Part shown: positions 8,471 to 15,835 of the stretch, in pieces
How the letters are laid out: each line of letters opens with the position of its first letter
Numbering within the stretch: position 1 is the first letter of the stretch
Source of the DNA: JBHPHI01 sp042569595
GTDB lineage: Bacteria; Patescibacteriota; Microgenomatia; UBA1400; 2-01-FULL-45-11
Length of the DNA: 64,000 nucleotides
Reading direction: 5' to 3'
Assembly (NCBI GenBank): GCA_042569595.1
Contig: JBHPHI010000002.1
Location: 15,071-79,070, forward strand
Notes under the pieces: generated by a model
Told to the model about the DNA's origin: nothing
Database searches by the model: none
Seen by the model: only the letters and a program-made list of their open reading frames with translations
Translations under genes and position numbers: made by a program

Positions 8471-8500
8471 TGGTTGACACCTCCTTTTATGGGATTTAGG

Positions 8501-8646
8501 TGCGGCTGTCAGGAATCGAACCTGCACTGGGAGCTCATTACTATTTGAGTGTCTAATTAAGGTGGTTCAGGCCCACACTTAAATAGTAATTAACTTGTTC
8601 CCTAAGCGTTTCACAAACGCTCGCTTTACCACTTCGCCACAGCCGC
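8501..8646 (-). tRNA. tRNA-His (GUG) with 79-nt variable region or intron
   Basis: Read on the minus strand, a perfect 7-bp acceptor stem (GCGGCTG at 8646-8640 with CAGCCGC ending at 8502), a short D arm, a 5-bp anticodon stem AGCGT/ACGCT with loop TTGTGAA (anticodon GTG at 8614-8612), and a T arm with loop TTCGATT are all present. Between anticodon stem and T arm lie 79 bases (8604-8526) instead of about 5; they fold into one long arm with 10-bp perfect arms at 8581-8590 and 8537-8546. The discriminator is A and position -1 is T, not the C73/G-1 pair typical of bacterial tRNA-His. CCA is not fully encoded. Confidence 0.6.
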
Positions 8647-8702
8647 ACACAACAATCAAAACTTAATTGCTTTGTGCGACTGTGAATATGTTAATGTGCA
8701 AT

Positions 8703-8835
8703 AAAAAACCTCCCTTGTTGGGAGGTCGTTTGTGTTATTTTTTGTCTAAACTCTTTTACACCACAACCTCCGCTAGCTCTTAATAAGAGCAAAACGATTA
8801 ATAAGTTGGTGGGTCTTGCTAGACAATTTCATTAC
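8703..8835 (-). ncRNA. Candidate small RNA or attenuated leader ending in an intrinsic terminator
   Basis: On the minus strand a transcript starting near 8835 would hold a closing stem TTGTCTA/TAGACAA, a perfect GCTCTT-ATT-AAGAGC hairpin, a CACCA/TGGTG pairing and then a terminator: ACCTCCC-AACAA-GGGAGGT followed by six T (8726-8703). An upstream GGAGGT could pair with the ACCTCC arm and so prevent the terminator. The tRNA-His-like gene lies 57 bases further downstream. It could be an independent small RNA or a leader that gates the tRNA and the small genes beyond. No known RNA family is recognised. Confidence 0.45.
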
Positions 8836-8841
8836 GAAAGC

Positions 8842-8869
8842 ATAATATCATACACATTTAATGTGTTAA
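8842..8869 (-). promoter_or_regulatory. Sigma70-like promoter for the minus-strand RNA
   Basis: On the minus strand TTAACA (8869-8864), 16 bases, then TATTAT (8847-8842). A start near 8835 would feed the structured RNA that ends at the terminator at 8703. It is divergent from the aspS promoter 10 bases away. Confidence 0.5.
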
Positions 8870-8878
8870 AGACTAAAA

Positions 8879-8907
8879 TTGACCATAAAGAATAAAAGAA
8901 GTAGAAT
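8879..8907 (+). promoter_or_regulatory. Sigma70-like promoter of the aspS T-box leader
   Basis: TTGACC (8879-8884), a 17-base spacer, and TAGAAT (8902-8907). The predicted start near 8914 lies just before the T-box stem I, which fits a T-box leader of about 150 bases. Confidence 0.7.
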
Positions 8908-8919
8908 CACAGTGAATTA

Positions 8920-9063
8920 AAAAACGATTGAGCTTGTTGACAGCGAGCGAGTTGGAGAGGGTAGCAACTCTTCCGGGTAAGCCCGTGACAGCAGGAACAA
9001 GTCCTCGTGTTGAGGAATTAGGTGGCACCACGCGACAGCGTCCTTTAGTCGGGTGGTTTTTTT
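8920..9063 (+). promoter_or_regulatory. T-box riboswitch, tRNA-Asp specific
   Basis: A transcriptional T-box element. The T-box sequence AGGTGGCACCACGCG (9020-9034) forms the antiterminator AGG-[TGGCACC]-ACGC-GACA-GCGT-CCT with its 7-base bulge. The competing terminator is CCACGCGAC/GTCGGGTGG (9028-9036, 9048-9056) plus seven T. Stem I is closed by CTTGTT/AACAAG; the likely specifier is GAC (8987-8989), an Asp codon. The bulge begins UGGC, which pairs with GCCA, matching the G73 discriminator of tRNA-Asp. A CCTC-GTGTT-GAGG stem III follows. Stem I looks shorter than in Firmicutes. Uncharged tRNA-Asp should allow aspS transcription. Confidence 0.88.
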
Positions 9064-9087
9064 GTAATTAAATAAGCAAAGGAAACT

Positions 9088-10959
9088 ATGAAAAGAACTC
9101 TTACAACAAAAACAAAAGAGTTGGTAGGAAAAAAAGTAAAACTTCAAGGCTGGGCAGATACCGTTAGAGATCATGGAAAAGTTGCCTTTATTGATTTGAG
9201 GGACAGGGCGGGAATCGTTCAGGTTGTCGGTGGCAAAGAATTGGGAAAACTGGGAGGAGAAGATGTTTTAGAAATATTGGGAGTGGTTAAAAAAAGACCT
9301 GACAATCTTGTTAATCCTAAAATTGAAACAGGCACAGTTGAAATAGAAGCAAAAGAAATAACTGTAATCACAAAATCAAAAGAACTTCCTATTCCAATAA
9401 ACTCAGATGGATATGAAATTGACGAAAAGATTAGAAACAAGTATCGCTACATTGATCTAAGAAGACAGAGAATGAACAAGAACATGAAAATTCGTTCAAA
9501 GGTTGTAAATTTTTTCAGAAATTATCTTATAGAAAATGAGGATTTTATAGAAGTTGAAACCCCAATGCTAACAAAATCTACTCCAGAAGGTGCAAGAGAT
9601 TTTTTGGTTCCAAGCAGGCTACAGCACGGGAAATTTTATGCTCTTCCACAATCTCCACAACAATATAAACAATTACTGATGGTTGCAGGCCTTGAAAGAT
9701 ATTTTCAACTTGCAAAATGCTTCAGAGATGAAGATCCTAGGGCAGACAGGGCTTATGGAGAATTTACACAGCTAGATATAGAAATGTCTTTTGTTACCCA
9801 AGAAGATATTTTACAAATAATTGAAAAAATGTTTACAAAACTTGTAAAAGAAATATTCCCAGAAAAACACATTAGTCAGTCTCCATGGCCAAGAATTCCC
9901 CACAAAGAAGCAATGGAAAAATACGGATCCGATAAGCCAGATCTTAGAAAAGACAAAAATGATCCAAATGAATTGGCATTTTCTTGGACAGTAGACTTCC
10001 CACTTTTTACTGAGCAGTCAGACGATGACTTTTTTCACGGCTCAGGTAGCGCAAAGTTTGCCCCAAGTCACCACATGTTTACATCTCCACGCCCAGAGGA
10101 TATTGAGTTATTAGATAAGGACCCACTAAAAGTAAGAGGCCTGCAGCACGACTTAGTTTTAAACGGTTTTGAAGTAGGTGGTGGAAGCATTAGGATTCAC
10201 GATCCAAAAATCCAAGAAAAAGTTTTTGAGTTGATAGGGTTTTCAGAGGAGCAGAAGAAAGAGTTTTCACACATGCTTGAAGCATTTACGTACGGCGTTC
10301 CTCCTCATGGAGGTATCGCTCCAGGAGTTGATAGGTTTGTATATGTAGCTTTAGGAGAGCCTAGTATCCGAGAAGTTATGGCTTTTCCTACTTCATCCTC
10401 AGGCGCTACGGCGGTAATGAGCGCTCCATCAGTGGTCGATCAAGATCAATTAGATGAGTTGGGAATTTCTACCTCAACAACTTCAGTTGATGAAAAAAAA
10501 TCTCCATACGAAAATCTTGTAACTTACTTAAGTAAAAGAAAAATCAAATACAAAGAATTCGAACATAAACCCGTAAAAACTAGTGAAGAGGCTGCAAGGG
10601 AAAGGGGAACGGATCTCAAGCAAGGAGCAAAAGCTTTAGTGATGTATGCGGACAAAAATCCAGTAATGTTAGTTGTTTCTGCAGCAACAAAAGTAGACTT
10701 TAAATTATTTAAAAAGGCTTTTTCTGTAAAAGATCTACGTATGGCAACACCAGAGGAAGCATTAAAACTTACGGGGATTAAAATTGGAGCAATACATCCA
10801 ATTGGAGTTTTATTTAATCTACCAACATATATTGATGAAAAGCTTTCTGAAAATGGTTCAGTTATTTTTAATGCAGGAGAACACACGAAATCATTTGAAA
10901 TTAAATATAAAGATCTTGTATTAGCAACACAACCAAACACAGAAAGCTTTACAAAATGA
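9088..10959 (+). CDS. aspS: Aspartyl-tRNA synthetase fused to a YbaK-type editing domain
   Basis: A 623-residue protein. Residues 1-110 are the OB anticodon-binding domain, and about 130-460 the class II catalytic core (motif 2 region FRDEDPRADR, and APGVDRFVYVALGEPSIREVMAFP near the end of the core). Bacterial AspRS normally has a large GAD insertion after GSDKPDLR; here GSDKPDLR (about 279-286) is followed within 12 residues by FSWTVDFPLF, so GAD is missing. Residues about 472-620 form a YbaK/EbsC-like aminoacyl-tRNA deacylase domain (LVTYLSKRKIKYKEFEHKPV, LVVSAATKVDFKLF, GAIHPIG). Controlled by the upstream T-box; an AAAGGA site precedes the ATG. Confidence 0.93.
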   Translation: MKRTLTTKTKELVGKKVKLQGWADTVRDHGKVAFIDLRDRAGIVQVVGGKELGKLGGEDVLEILGVVKKRPDNLVNPKIETGTVEIEAKEITVITKSKELPIPINSDGYEIDEKIRNKYRYIDLRRQRMNKNMKIRSKVVNFFRNYLIENEDFIEVETPMLTKSTPEGARDFLVPSRLQHGKFYALPQSPQQYKQLLMVAGLERYFQLAKCFRDEDPRADRAYGEFTQLDIEMSFVTQEDILQIIEKMFTKLVKEIFPEKHISQSPWPRIPHKEAMEKYGSDKPDLRKDKNDPNELAFSWTVDFPLFTEQSDDDFFHGSGSAKFAPSHHMFTSPRPEDIELLDKDPLKVRGLQHDLVLNGFEVGGGSIRIHDPKIQEKVFELIGFSEEQKKEFSHMLEAFTYGVPPHGGIAPGVDRFVYVALGEPSIREVMAFPTSSSGATAVMSAPSVVDQDQLDELGISTSTTSVDEKKSPYENLVTYLSKRKIKYKEFEHKPVKTSEEAARERGTDLKQGAKALVMYADKNPVMLVVSAATKVDFKLFKKAFSVKDLRMATPEEALKLTGIKIGAIHPIGVLFNLPTYIDEKLSENGSVIFNAGEHTKSFEIKYKDLVLATQPNTESFTK

Positions 10960-10971
10960 TACTGCATTAAA

Positions 10972-11886
10972 ATGCGACATACATACATAGGCCTAGGAAT
11001 ATTTGCGACAATTTTACTGTATTATCCTGGACATAACTCTTTTCAAACAAAGATAGTAAAAACTGGAGAGTCAAAAGTAAAAGGTGTAAATATTGAAATT
11101 GAGAAAAATGATCTTCCAACAATCAGAAAAGACATAATTTATCCGGAAATTTCCGCAACTGCTGCAATCGCAATAGACCCTAAATCATCAGTAGTTCTTT
11201 TTGAAAAAAATTCCGATGTTAGAAAACTTCCAGCATCAACAACGAAAATAATGACAGCCCTAGTAGTATTAGATGAGTACGACTTAGGTGATGTAATAAC
11301 AATTGGGAACGAAAATTTATCAATTGGAAACAAAAGCTACTTAGTTCGTGGAGAAAGAATTACAGTAATCAATCTCCTATACGCACTTTTAGTCAGCTCA
11401 GGAAATGACGCAGCTCTCGCCCTTGCCCAAAACCACCCAAAAGGTTACAACTTTTTCATTAGTCAAATGAATCAAAAAGCAAAAGACTTGCACCTAAAAA
11501 ATTCTAATTTTACAAATGTATCTGGTCTTGAGCAGCCAAATCATTATATGTCCGCAAGAGACCTGGCAATTCTCACGAAAGAGGCTTTAAAAAACAACAT
11601 AATCCTAGACGTTGTATCCACAAAAAGAATATTTATAGAAAGTATTGAGGGGGATCAAGTTCACGTTCTGGAAAATACAAATGAACTTCTAGGGAAAATA
11701 GATGGCTTGATGGGAGTAAAAACTGGGTGGACTTTCAGGGCTGGGGAGTGCCTAGTTTCTTATATTGAGAGAGATGGTAGGGAGGCAATCTTGGTTATTC
11801 TTGAAAGCAATGATAGATTTGGTGAAAGTGAAAAGATAATCGATTGGATATATTCAAACTATGAATGGATATCATTCCCAATATAA
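10972..11886 (+). CDS. dacA: D-alanyl-D-alanine carboxypeptidase (PBP5/DacA family)
   Basis: A 304-residue serine peptidase of the S11 family, which trims the terminal D-Ala of peptidoglycan stem peptides outside the membrane. The three active-site motifs are intact: STTK (S89, K92), SGN (143-145) and KTG (250-252). An N-terminal hydrophobic segment (about 5-20) serves as signal or anchor. It lacks the long C-terminal beta domain and amphipathic helix of E. coli PBP5. It lies 12 bases after aspS and likely shares its transcript. The gene implies a cell wall. Confidence 0.9.
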   Translation: MRHTYIGLGIFATILLYYPGHNSFQTKIVKTGESKVKGVNIEIEKNDLPTIRKDIIYPEISATAAIAIDPKSSVVLFEKNSDVRKLPASTTKIMTALVVLDEYDLGDVITIGNENLSIGNKSYLVRGERITVINLLYALLVSSGNDAALALAQNHPKGYNFFISQMNQKAKDLHLKNSNFTNVSGLEQPNHYMSARDLAILTKEALKNNIILDVVSTKRIFIESIEGDQVHVLENTNELLGKIDGLMGVKTGWTFRAGECLVSYIERDGREAILVILESNDRFGESEKIIDWIYSNYEWISFPI

Positions 11887-12945
11887 TCATTCAATAAGTT
11901 CTTGAATCCACACAGGGTCGACAGCAGGAACTATAGCCTTAAATCCTTCATCTCCAGTGAAAATATATACCGGCTGTAGGTAGTTTTGAGGCTCATATGA
12001 GTCATAAAAACCTAATTTAGCCGATCGAACAGTAACACTCCCTTCATTTGGACTTGAGACAATATGTCCTCCTCCAGAAACAAGTTCCTCCCACGCAGAT
12101 ACACCAGCTTTTACGGGATACGTTTCAGCACTCTCGATATCTACAGGGAAATAATCATATTCTACTTGGGCCACTCGTTGACCTTGCTCTCGTGACCCAG
12201 AAAGAATGACTCGCACAATTCCCTTATCCTCTGTTGTGGTAACATTTTCAAACCCTTCATCAATTTCGTTTCTAAATAGATCCACTTGCACAAAATCTGC
12301 CTCTGATAAACTTGACACAACCTTAAAACCTTTCCCTTTTGCAGCTAAGAAGGTAACAATGTATCCACCTTCATCCATGTCTCTTTCTAGTAAGTCAGCC
12401 TTATTTAAATAGTTTCTAACCTCACTTAAAGCTTGGCTTTCATTTGGTAAAAATTTCTGTTGTAAGAAATTTTTATTTTCGTACCAATCAAGTTTCATTT
12501 TAAAGTTGCCCGTAACGATATCATAATCAAGCCGTGACGGAATTGGAGTAGTTCTACTGAATCTATACAACCGCTCGTTTAAGGCTTCAGGTTCAAAAAC
12601 AAATCCTAAACTTGCTGCTGTTTGAGTTCCTCTTTCAAGTCCTAAAAGGTTTGGTCTTGTAATAGGCATAAAATATACATTTGCTTTATCCATTGGAGTA
12701 GGTATTGTGCCACTTACAGTTTCGAGATGGTATTCAATTTCTGGCCTCTTTTGTTTTGGAAATTTCATAGGAGGTAGTTTTCCGTGACCTACTGTTGGAG
12801 GTGGGGGAGGAGGTGGGTTTAGTTCTTTGTATAAATTAATCGCAGCCCCTAAAACTATTCGACCAATTATCAAGACCACCAAACTAATCGATCCATATCG
12901 AATACCTTTTCTTGTGTAGTAAGCCACTTCCCATAATCTCGCCAT
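11887..12945 (-). CDS. Membrane-anchored protein of unknown function
   Basis: A 352-residue protein from the ATG at 12945. A hydrophobic helix (about residues 20-40) is followed by a run of prolines (PPPPPPP) and a large hydrophilic, probably extracytoplasmic region without recognised motifs. The start is chosen because a full promoter (-35 TTGATT, 17 bases, -10 TATACT) ends 9 bases before it, making the mRNA leaderless; an in-frame start 90 bases earlier would lie inside gltX and upstream of this promoter. It is convergent with dacA, abutting it exactly, and divergent from gltX. No family recognised. Confidence 0.75.
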   Translation of the reverse strand: MARLWEVAYYTRKGIRYGSISLVVLIIGRIVLGAAINLYKELNPPPPPPPTVGHGKLPPMKFPKQKRPEIEYHLETVSGTIPTPMDKANVYFMPITRPNLLGLERGTQTAASLGFVFEPEALNERLYRFSRTTPIPSRLDYDIVTGNFKMKLDWYENKNFLQQKFLPNESQALSEVRNYLNKADLLERDMDEGGYIVTFLAAKGKGFKVVSSLSEADFVQVDLFRNEIDEGFENVTTTEDKGIVRVILSGSREQGQRVAQVEYDYFPVDIESAETYPVKAGVSAWEELVSGGGHIVSSPNEGSVTVRSAKLGFYDSYEPQNYLQPVYIFTGDEGFKAIVPAVDPVWIQELIE

Positions 12946-12951
12946 ATGCTT

Positions 12952-12983
12952 TTGAGTATAGCTTTCCCCTCTGGTACAATCAA
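12952..12983. promoter_or_regulatory. Superimposed bidirectional promoter
   Basis: Plus strand: TTGAGT (12952-12957), 17 bases, TACAAT (12975-12980), for gltX. Minus strand: TTGATT (12983-12978), 17 bases, TATACT (12960-12955), for the membrane protein gene. Each -35 overlaps the opposite -10, so one polymerase footprint excludes the other. The two start codons are 41 bases apart, 6 and 9 bases beyond their -10 boxes, so both mRNAs should be leaderless. Confidence 0.7.
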
Positions 12984-12986
12984 GAC

Positions 12987-14420
12987 ATGAACAAGACCAG
13001 AGTAAGAATCGCACCATCTCCAACTGGATACCCACACATTGGAACTATATTTCAGGCCCTTATTAATTTTTCTTATGCAAAAAAACACGAAGGAAAATTT
13101 ATTGTAAGAATTGAGGATACTGACAGGAGTAGGTTTGTAGAAGACGCAGAAGAAAAGATATTCGAAGCAATTGAGTGGTTTGATTTAATGCCCGACGAGA
13201 GCACAAAACATGGTGGCGACTATGGTCCTTATAGACAATCAGAAAGACTTGATACATACAAACAATATGCAAATAAATTAATTGCCGAAGGAAATGCATA
13301 CTATTGTTTTTGTTCAAAAGACAGGCTCGATGAAGTACGAAAAAACATGCAAAAAGATGGAAAACCACCAATGTACGACAAACATTGTAGAAATATTTCC
13401 AAAGAAGAGTCAAAAAAAAGATCTGAATCAGAAAATCATGTTATTCGTATGAAAATTCCAAGCGGAAAGAAAATTTCCTTTACGGATGAGATTAGGGGAA
13501 AAGTTGAGTTTGATAGTTCTGTTGTTGACGATCAAGTAATACTCAAGTCAGATGGATATCCAACATATCATCTTGCTGTTGTAGTAGATGATCACCTTAT
13601 GAATATTAGTCATATTGTTAGAGGAGAGGAGTGGATTAGCTCCGCTCCAAAACATGTGCTTTTGTACGAATATTTGGGATGGAATGTTCCAAAAATTATT
13701 CACACACCAGCTCTTAGAAATCCCGATAAAAGCAAACTCTCAAAAAGACATGGGCATGCCTCAGTAAGTTGGTACATAAAAAATGGATATCTAAAGGAAG
13801 CAATAATTAACTTTTTAATTACGAGAGTTTGGAATCATCCGCAAAACAAAGAAATATTTGACATCGATGAAATAATAAAGCACTTTGATTTCAAAAATAT
13901 GCACATTCAGGGGCCTATTGTAGATTTAGACAAGTTAAATTGGATAAACGGGCAATGGATTCGCAACATGAAAGACGAGGAACTTAAAGAGAGGCTGAAC
14001 CCTTTTATTCCAAAAGATTTTTCTCACGATAATTTTTTTGAGATACTGCCTCTCATCAAGGATCGTTTAGTTACTTTATCAGAATTTGACTCTCTTACTC
14101 ATTATTTTTATAAAAACCCATCAGTCGACAAAAAACTAATCCTAAAAGAATCAAAGTCAAATGACTTAAAAATTTCTGATTATTTAAATCAATTAATAGA
14201 AACAATTTCTGACACACAAGAGTGGGACGCGAAAAGTCTTGAAAGTAAACTAAGAGATCTTCAGGAAAGAGTGGGATGGAAGCCAAGACCAGCCTTTATG
14301 TCTATAAGAATTGCAATTACAGGAGAACTCCATACCCCCCCACTTTTTGACACAATGGTTGTTTTGGGGAAAGAAGAAGTAATTAAAAGACTGTCCAATG
14401 CAAAAAAAATCTTCGACTAA
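12987..14420 (+). CDS. gltX: Glutamyl-tRNA synthetase
   Basis: A 477-residue class I synthetase that charges tRNA with glutamate. The HIGH-type block is APSPTGYPHIG (7-17), followed by FIVRIEDTDRSR; the KMSKS loop reads KLSKR (about 250-254). The anticodon-binding helical domain fills the C-terminus. The ATG at 12987 begins directly with the conserved N-terminus; a longer frame exists upstream but overlaps the promoter. Whether it also charges tRNA-Gln (non-discriminating type) cannot be told here; no gatCAB or glnS is in the window, though a tRNA-Gln is. The 3' end overlaps the next gene by 23 bases. Confidence 0.93.
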   Translation: MNKTRVRIAPSPTGYPHIGTIFQALINFSYAKKHEGKFIVRIEDTDRSRFVEDAEEKIFEAIEWFDLMPDESTKHGGDYGPYRQSERLDTYKQYANKLIAEGNAYYCFCSKDRLDEVRKNMQKDGKPPMYDKHCRNISKEESKKRSESENHVIRMKIPSGKKISFTDEIRGKVEFDSSVVDDQVILKSDGYPTYHLAVVVDDHLMNISHIVRGEEWISSAPKHVLLYEYLGWNVPKIIHTPALRNPDKSKLSKRHGHASVSWYIKNGYLKEAIINFLITRVWNHPQNKEIFDIDEIIKHFDFKNMHIQGPIVDLDKLNWINGQWIRNMKDEELKERLNPFIPKDFSHDNFFEILPLIKDRLVTLSEFDSLTHYFYKNPSVDKKLILKESKSNDLKISDYLNQLIETISDTQEWDAKSLESKLRDLQERVGWKPRPAFMSIRIAITGELHTPPLFDTMVVLGKEEVIKRLSNAKKIFD

Positions 14421-15333
14421 GATTGATATTTCCTCAATCAAAAAAAACCTAGAAGAAAACAAAGATAAAGCCAAAAAATCTTTAAACGAAAAACATAAGA
14501 TAGCCTCAAAATGGTTGAAAAGCAATAATATCGAGCTAAAAGATATTAGAAAAAAATCAAGAAAACTTTTTGCAGGAGCTTCACTCGCCGCTTCTTTATT
14601 ACTTTCTCCACCTCCCGATTCAGACATACTCACTCCCACAGAGATAAGAGACAAGCTTATTGATCACGGATACGTTGGCTCAAAAGAATTGGAAAACATT
14701 TTAGAGAAAAAATTATCATCATTAGTTCCAAGTCAATCTGGTCATGCGGATCATGAAGACGAAAAAAAAATAAGCAAAATTATAAAAGAAGAACTAGGAA
14801 TAAAAGCATACTCACAATATGAAGGGCAAAAACTCAATCATTCAATAGGTTGGATGGGGTACGAGCAGCACCTAAAAAGATTTCCAGGAGATACTATCCA
14901 TCAACACGACGAAAATCAGCAGGCAGGAATTGCTCCAGGACTTGGAGCTTGGGGATATTTTACATATTCAAAGTCAGAAATGACCAACCAAGACTACTTA
15001 AAGGAAAAGTACTATTTTGCTATTCAAACTCTGTATTTACCAAACTGGAACTCAGATTTATCTCATCTAGTGAAGTGGTACAAACACAGAAAAATGATCG
15101 CAATAAACCCTCAAAATGGGAAAGTTGTTGTGGGAGTAGCTGCAGATGCAGGTCCTGCTAAATTTACAGGCAAACACTTCGGAGGTTCCCCAGAAGTAAT
15201 GCATCATCTAAATCTTATATACGGAAAGAAAAAAGGAAAAGTAATTTTATATTTTGTTGATGACCCAAATGATGAAATTCCACTTGGGCCAGTAAGAAAT
15301 AATTATCAAGTTGCTCAAATAAAAGAAGGATAG
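14398..15333 (+). CDS. Putative secreted protein with RlpA-like double-psi barrel
   Basis: A 311-residue protein. A charged, lysine-rich N-terminus is followed by a short hydrophobic segment (about 57-70, LFAGASLAASLLLS). The C-terminal part, from about residue 236, reads NGKVVVGVAADAGPA, GKHFGGSPEVMHHLNLIYG and KVILYFVDD, which follows the layout of RlpA or expansin-type double-psi beta barrels (strand, D-GP turn, GG-x-D/S-x-S helix, final strands). A role in cell-wall binding or cleavage is inferred. It starts inside the end of gltX (23-base overlap), suggesting coupled translation. The middle section is unrecognised. Confidence 0.55.
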   Translation: MQKKSSTKIDISSIKKNLEENKDKAKKSLNEKHKIASKWLKSNNIELKDIRKKSRKLFAGASLAASLLLSPPPDSDILTPTEIRDKLIDHGYVGSKELENILEKKLSSLVPSQSGHADHEDEKKISKIIKEELGIKAYSQYEGQKLNHSIGWMGYEQHLKRFPGDTIHQHDENQQAGIAPGLGAWGYFTYSKSEMTNQDYLKEKYYFAIQTLYLPNWNSDLSHLVKWYKHRKMIAINPQNGKVVVGVAADAGPAKFTGKHFGGSPEVMHHLNLIYGKKKGKVILYFVDDPNDEIPLGPVRNNYQVAQIKEG

Positions 15334-15334
15334 C

Positions 15335-15391
15335 ATGAGTGTTTTTTACGATCTTCTTATTAACATTATTAATTTAAAATCAATAACATGA
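15335..15391 (+). CDS. 18-codon upstream ORF duplicating the next gene's start
   Basis: ATG at 15335 opens an 18-codon frame beginning MSVFYD, ending in TGA that overlaps the ATG of the next gene (ATGA). The next gene also begins MSVFYD, and the DNA around both starts is nearly the same (ATGAGTGTTTTTTACGAT against ATGAGCGTTTTTTACGAT). It looks like a tandem duplication of the gene start that now serves as a coupled leader peptide, or a decayed remnant. Confidence 0.45.
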   Translation: MSVFYDLLINIINLKSIT

Positions 15392-15702
15392 GCGTTTTTT
15401 ACGATCATATAATTCACATTCACCACGTCCACTCCGAAGTAGAAACGCTTCCAACCACAGACAACCATAAACAAGAACTTATAGAGATAATAGAAGAAAC
15501 AGTACACCACAAAATAATTCATAAAATATTAGACCATCTTCACACGGACCATCACGAGCTATTTTTAGAAAGATTTCATACGTACCCAAATGACGAAACA
15601 ATCTTAGGCTATTTAAAAAAATATGTACCAGATATAGAACATCACATAAAAGAAGCCGCTGAAGAAGTTAAGTACGAATTGCTAAAATCTATCAGATACT
15701 AG
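15388..15702 (+). CDS. Histidine-rich DUF5663-like protein
   Basis: A 104-residue, largely helical soluble protein rich in histidine (clusters HIIHIHHVH near the N-terminus and DHLHTDHHELF in the middle) and in Glu/Lys. The order of helices, with ELIEIIEETVHHKIIHKILDHL followed by a FLERF block and a final EEVKYELLKS helix, recalls the DUF5663 small proteins common in Patescibacteria; that likeness is tentative. The histidines could bind metal, but no fixed motif is seen. It overlaps an upstream 18-codon frame by 4 bases. Confidence 0.6.
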   Translation: MSVFYDHIIHIHHVHSEVETLPTTDNHKQELIEIIEETVHHKIIHKILDHLHTDHHELFLERFHTYPNDETILGYLKKYVPDIEHHIKEAAEEVKYELLKSIRY

Positions 15703-15712
15703 TAATATCTGG

Positions 15713-15835
15713 TACAATACCCACTGTTCGAGCTTTCAAGAAGTAATTTTCAAGAGGCAGAGGACCTTCGCTCATCGAAGATAGTTTAAGTTCGCAGGTA
15801 GTAGGATGAGTACAACTGCTTTAAGAAAGGACAGC
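15713..15835 (+). promoter_or_regulatory. -10 box and leader of the RRM gene
   Basis: GGTACAAT with TACAAT at 15713-15718 is the same -10 style seen at gltX, ychF and the DEAD-box gene; the -35 is weak. The leader of about 110 bases contains CTTCG-CTCAT-CGAAG and ends in an AGAAAGGA ribosome site. Such leaders are usual for cold-induced RNA-binding proteins, but that regulation is not shown here. Confidence 0.45.

Noticed and set aside
8478..8488. CACCTCCTTTT on the plus strand looks like the 3' end (anti-SD) of 16S rRNA
   Set aside because: No other 16S sequence is nearby. Read on the minus strand it is a perfect Shine-Dalgarno before a short frame.
10524..10988. 154-codon open frame antisense to the YbaK part of aspS
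   Set aside because: No ribosome site or family likeness, and it lies wholly opposite a well-conserved coding domain.
14250..14654. 134-codon open frame antisense to the gltX end
   Set aside because: Composition mirrors the coding strand, with Phe/Ser/Leu runs opposite Lys/Asn codons; no start signal.
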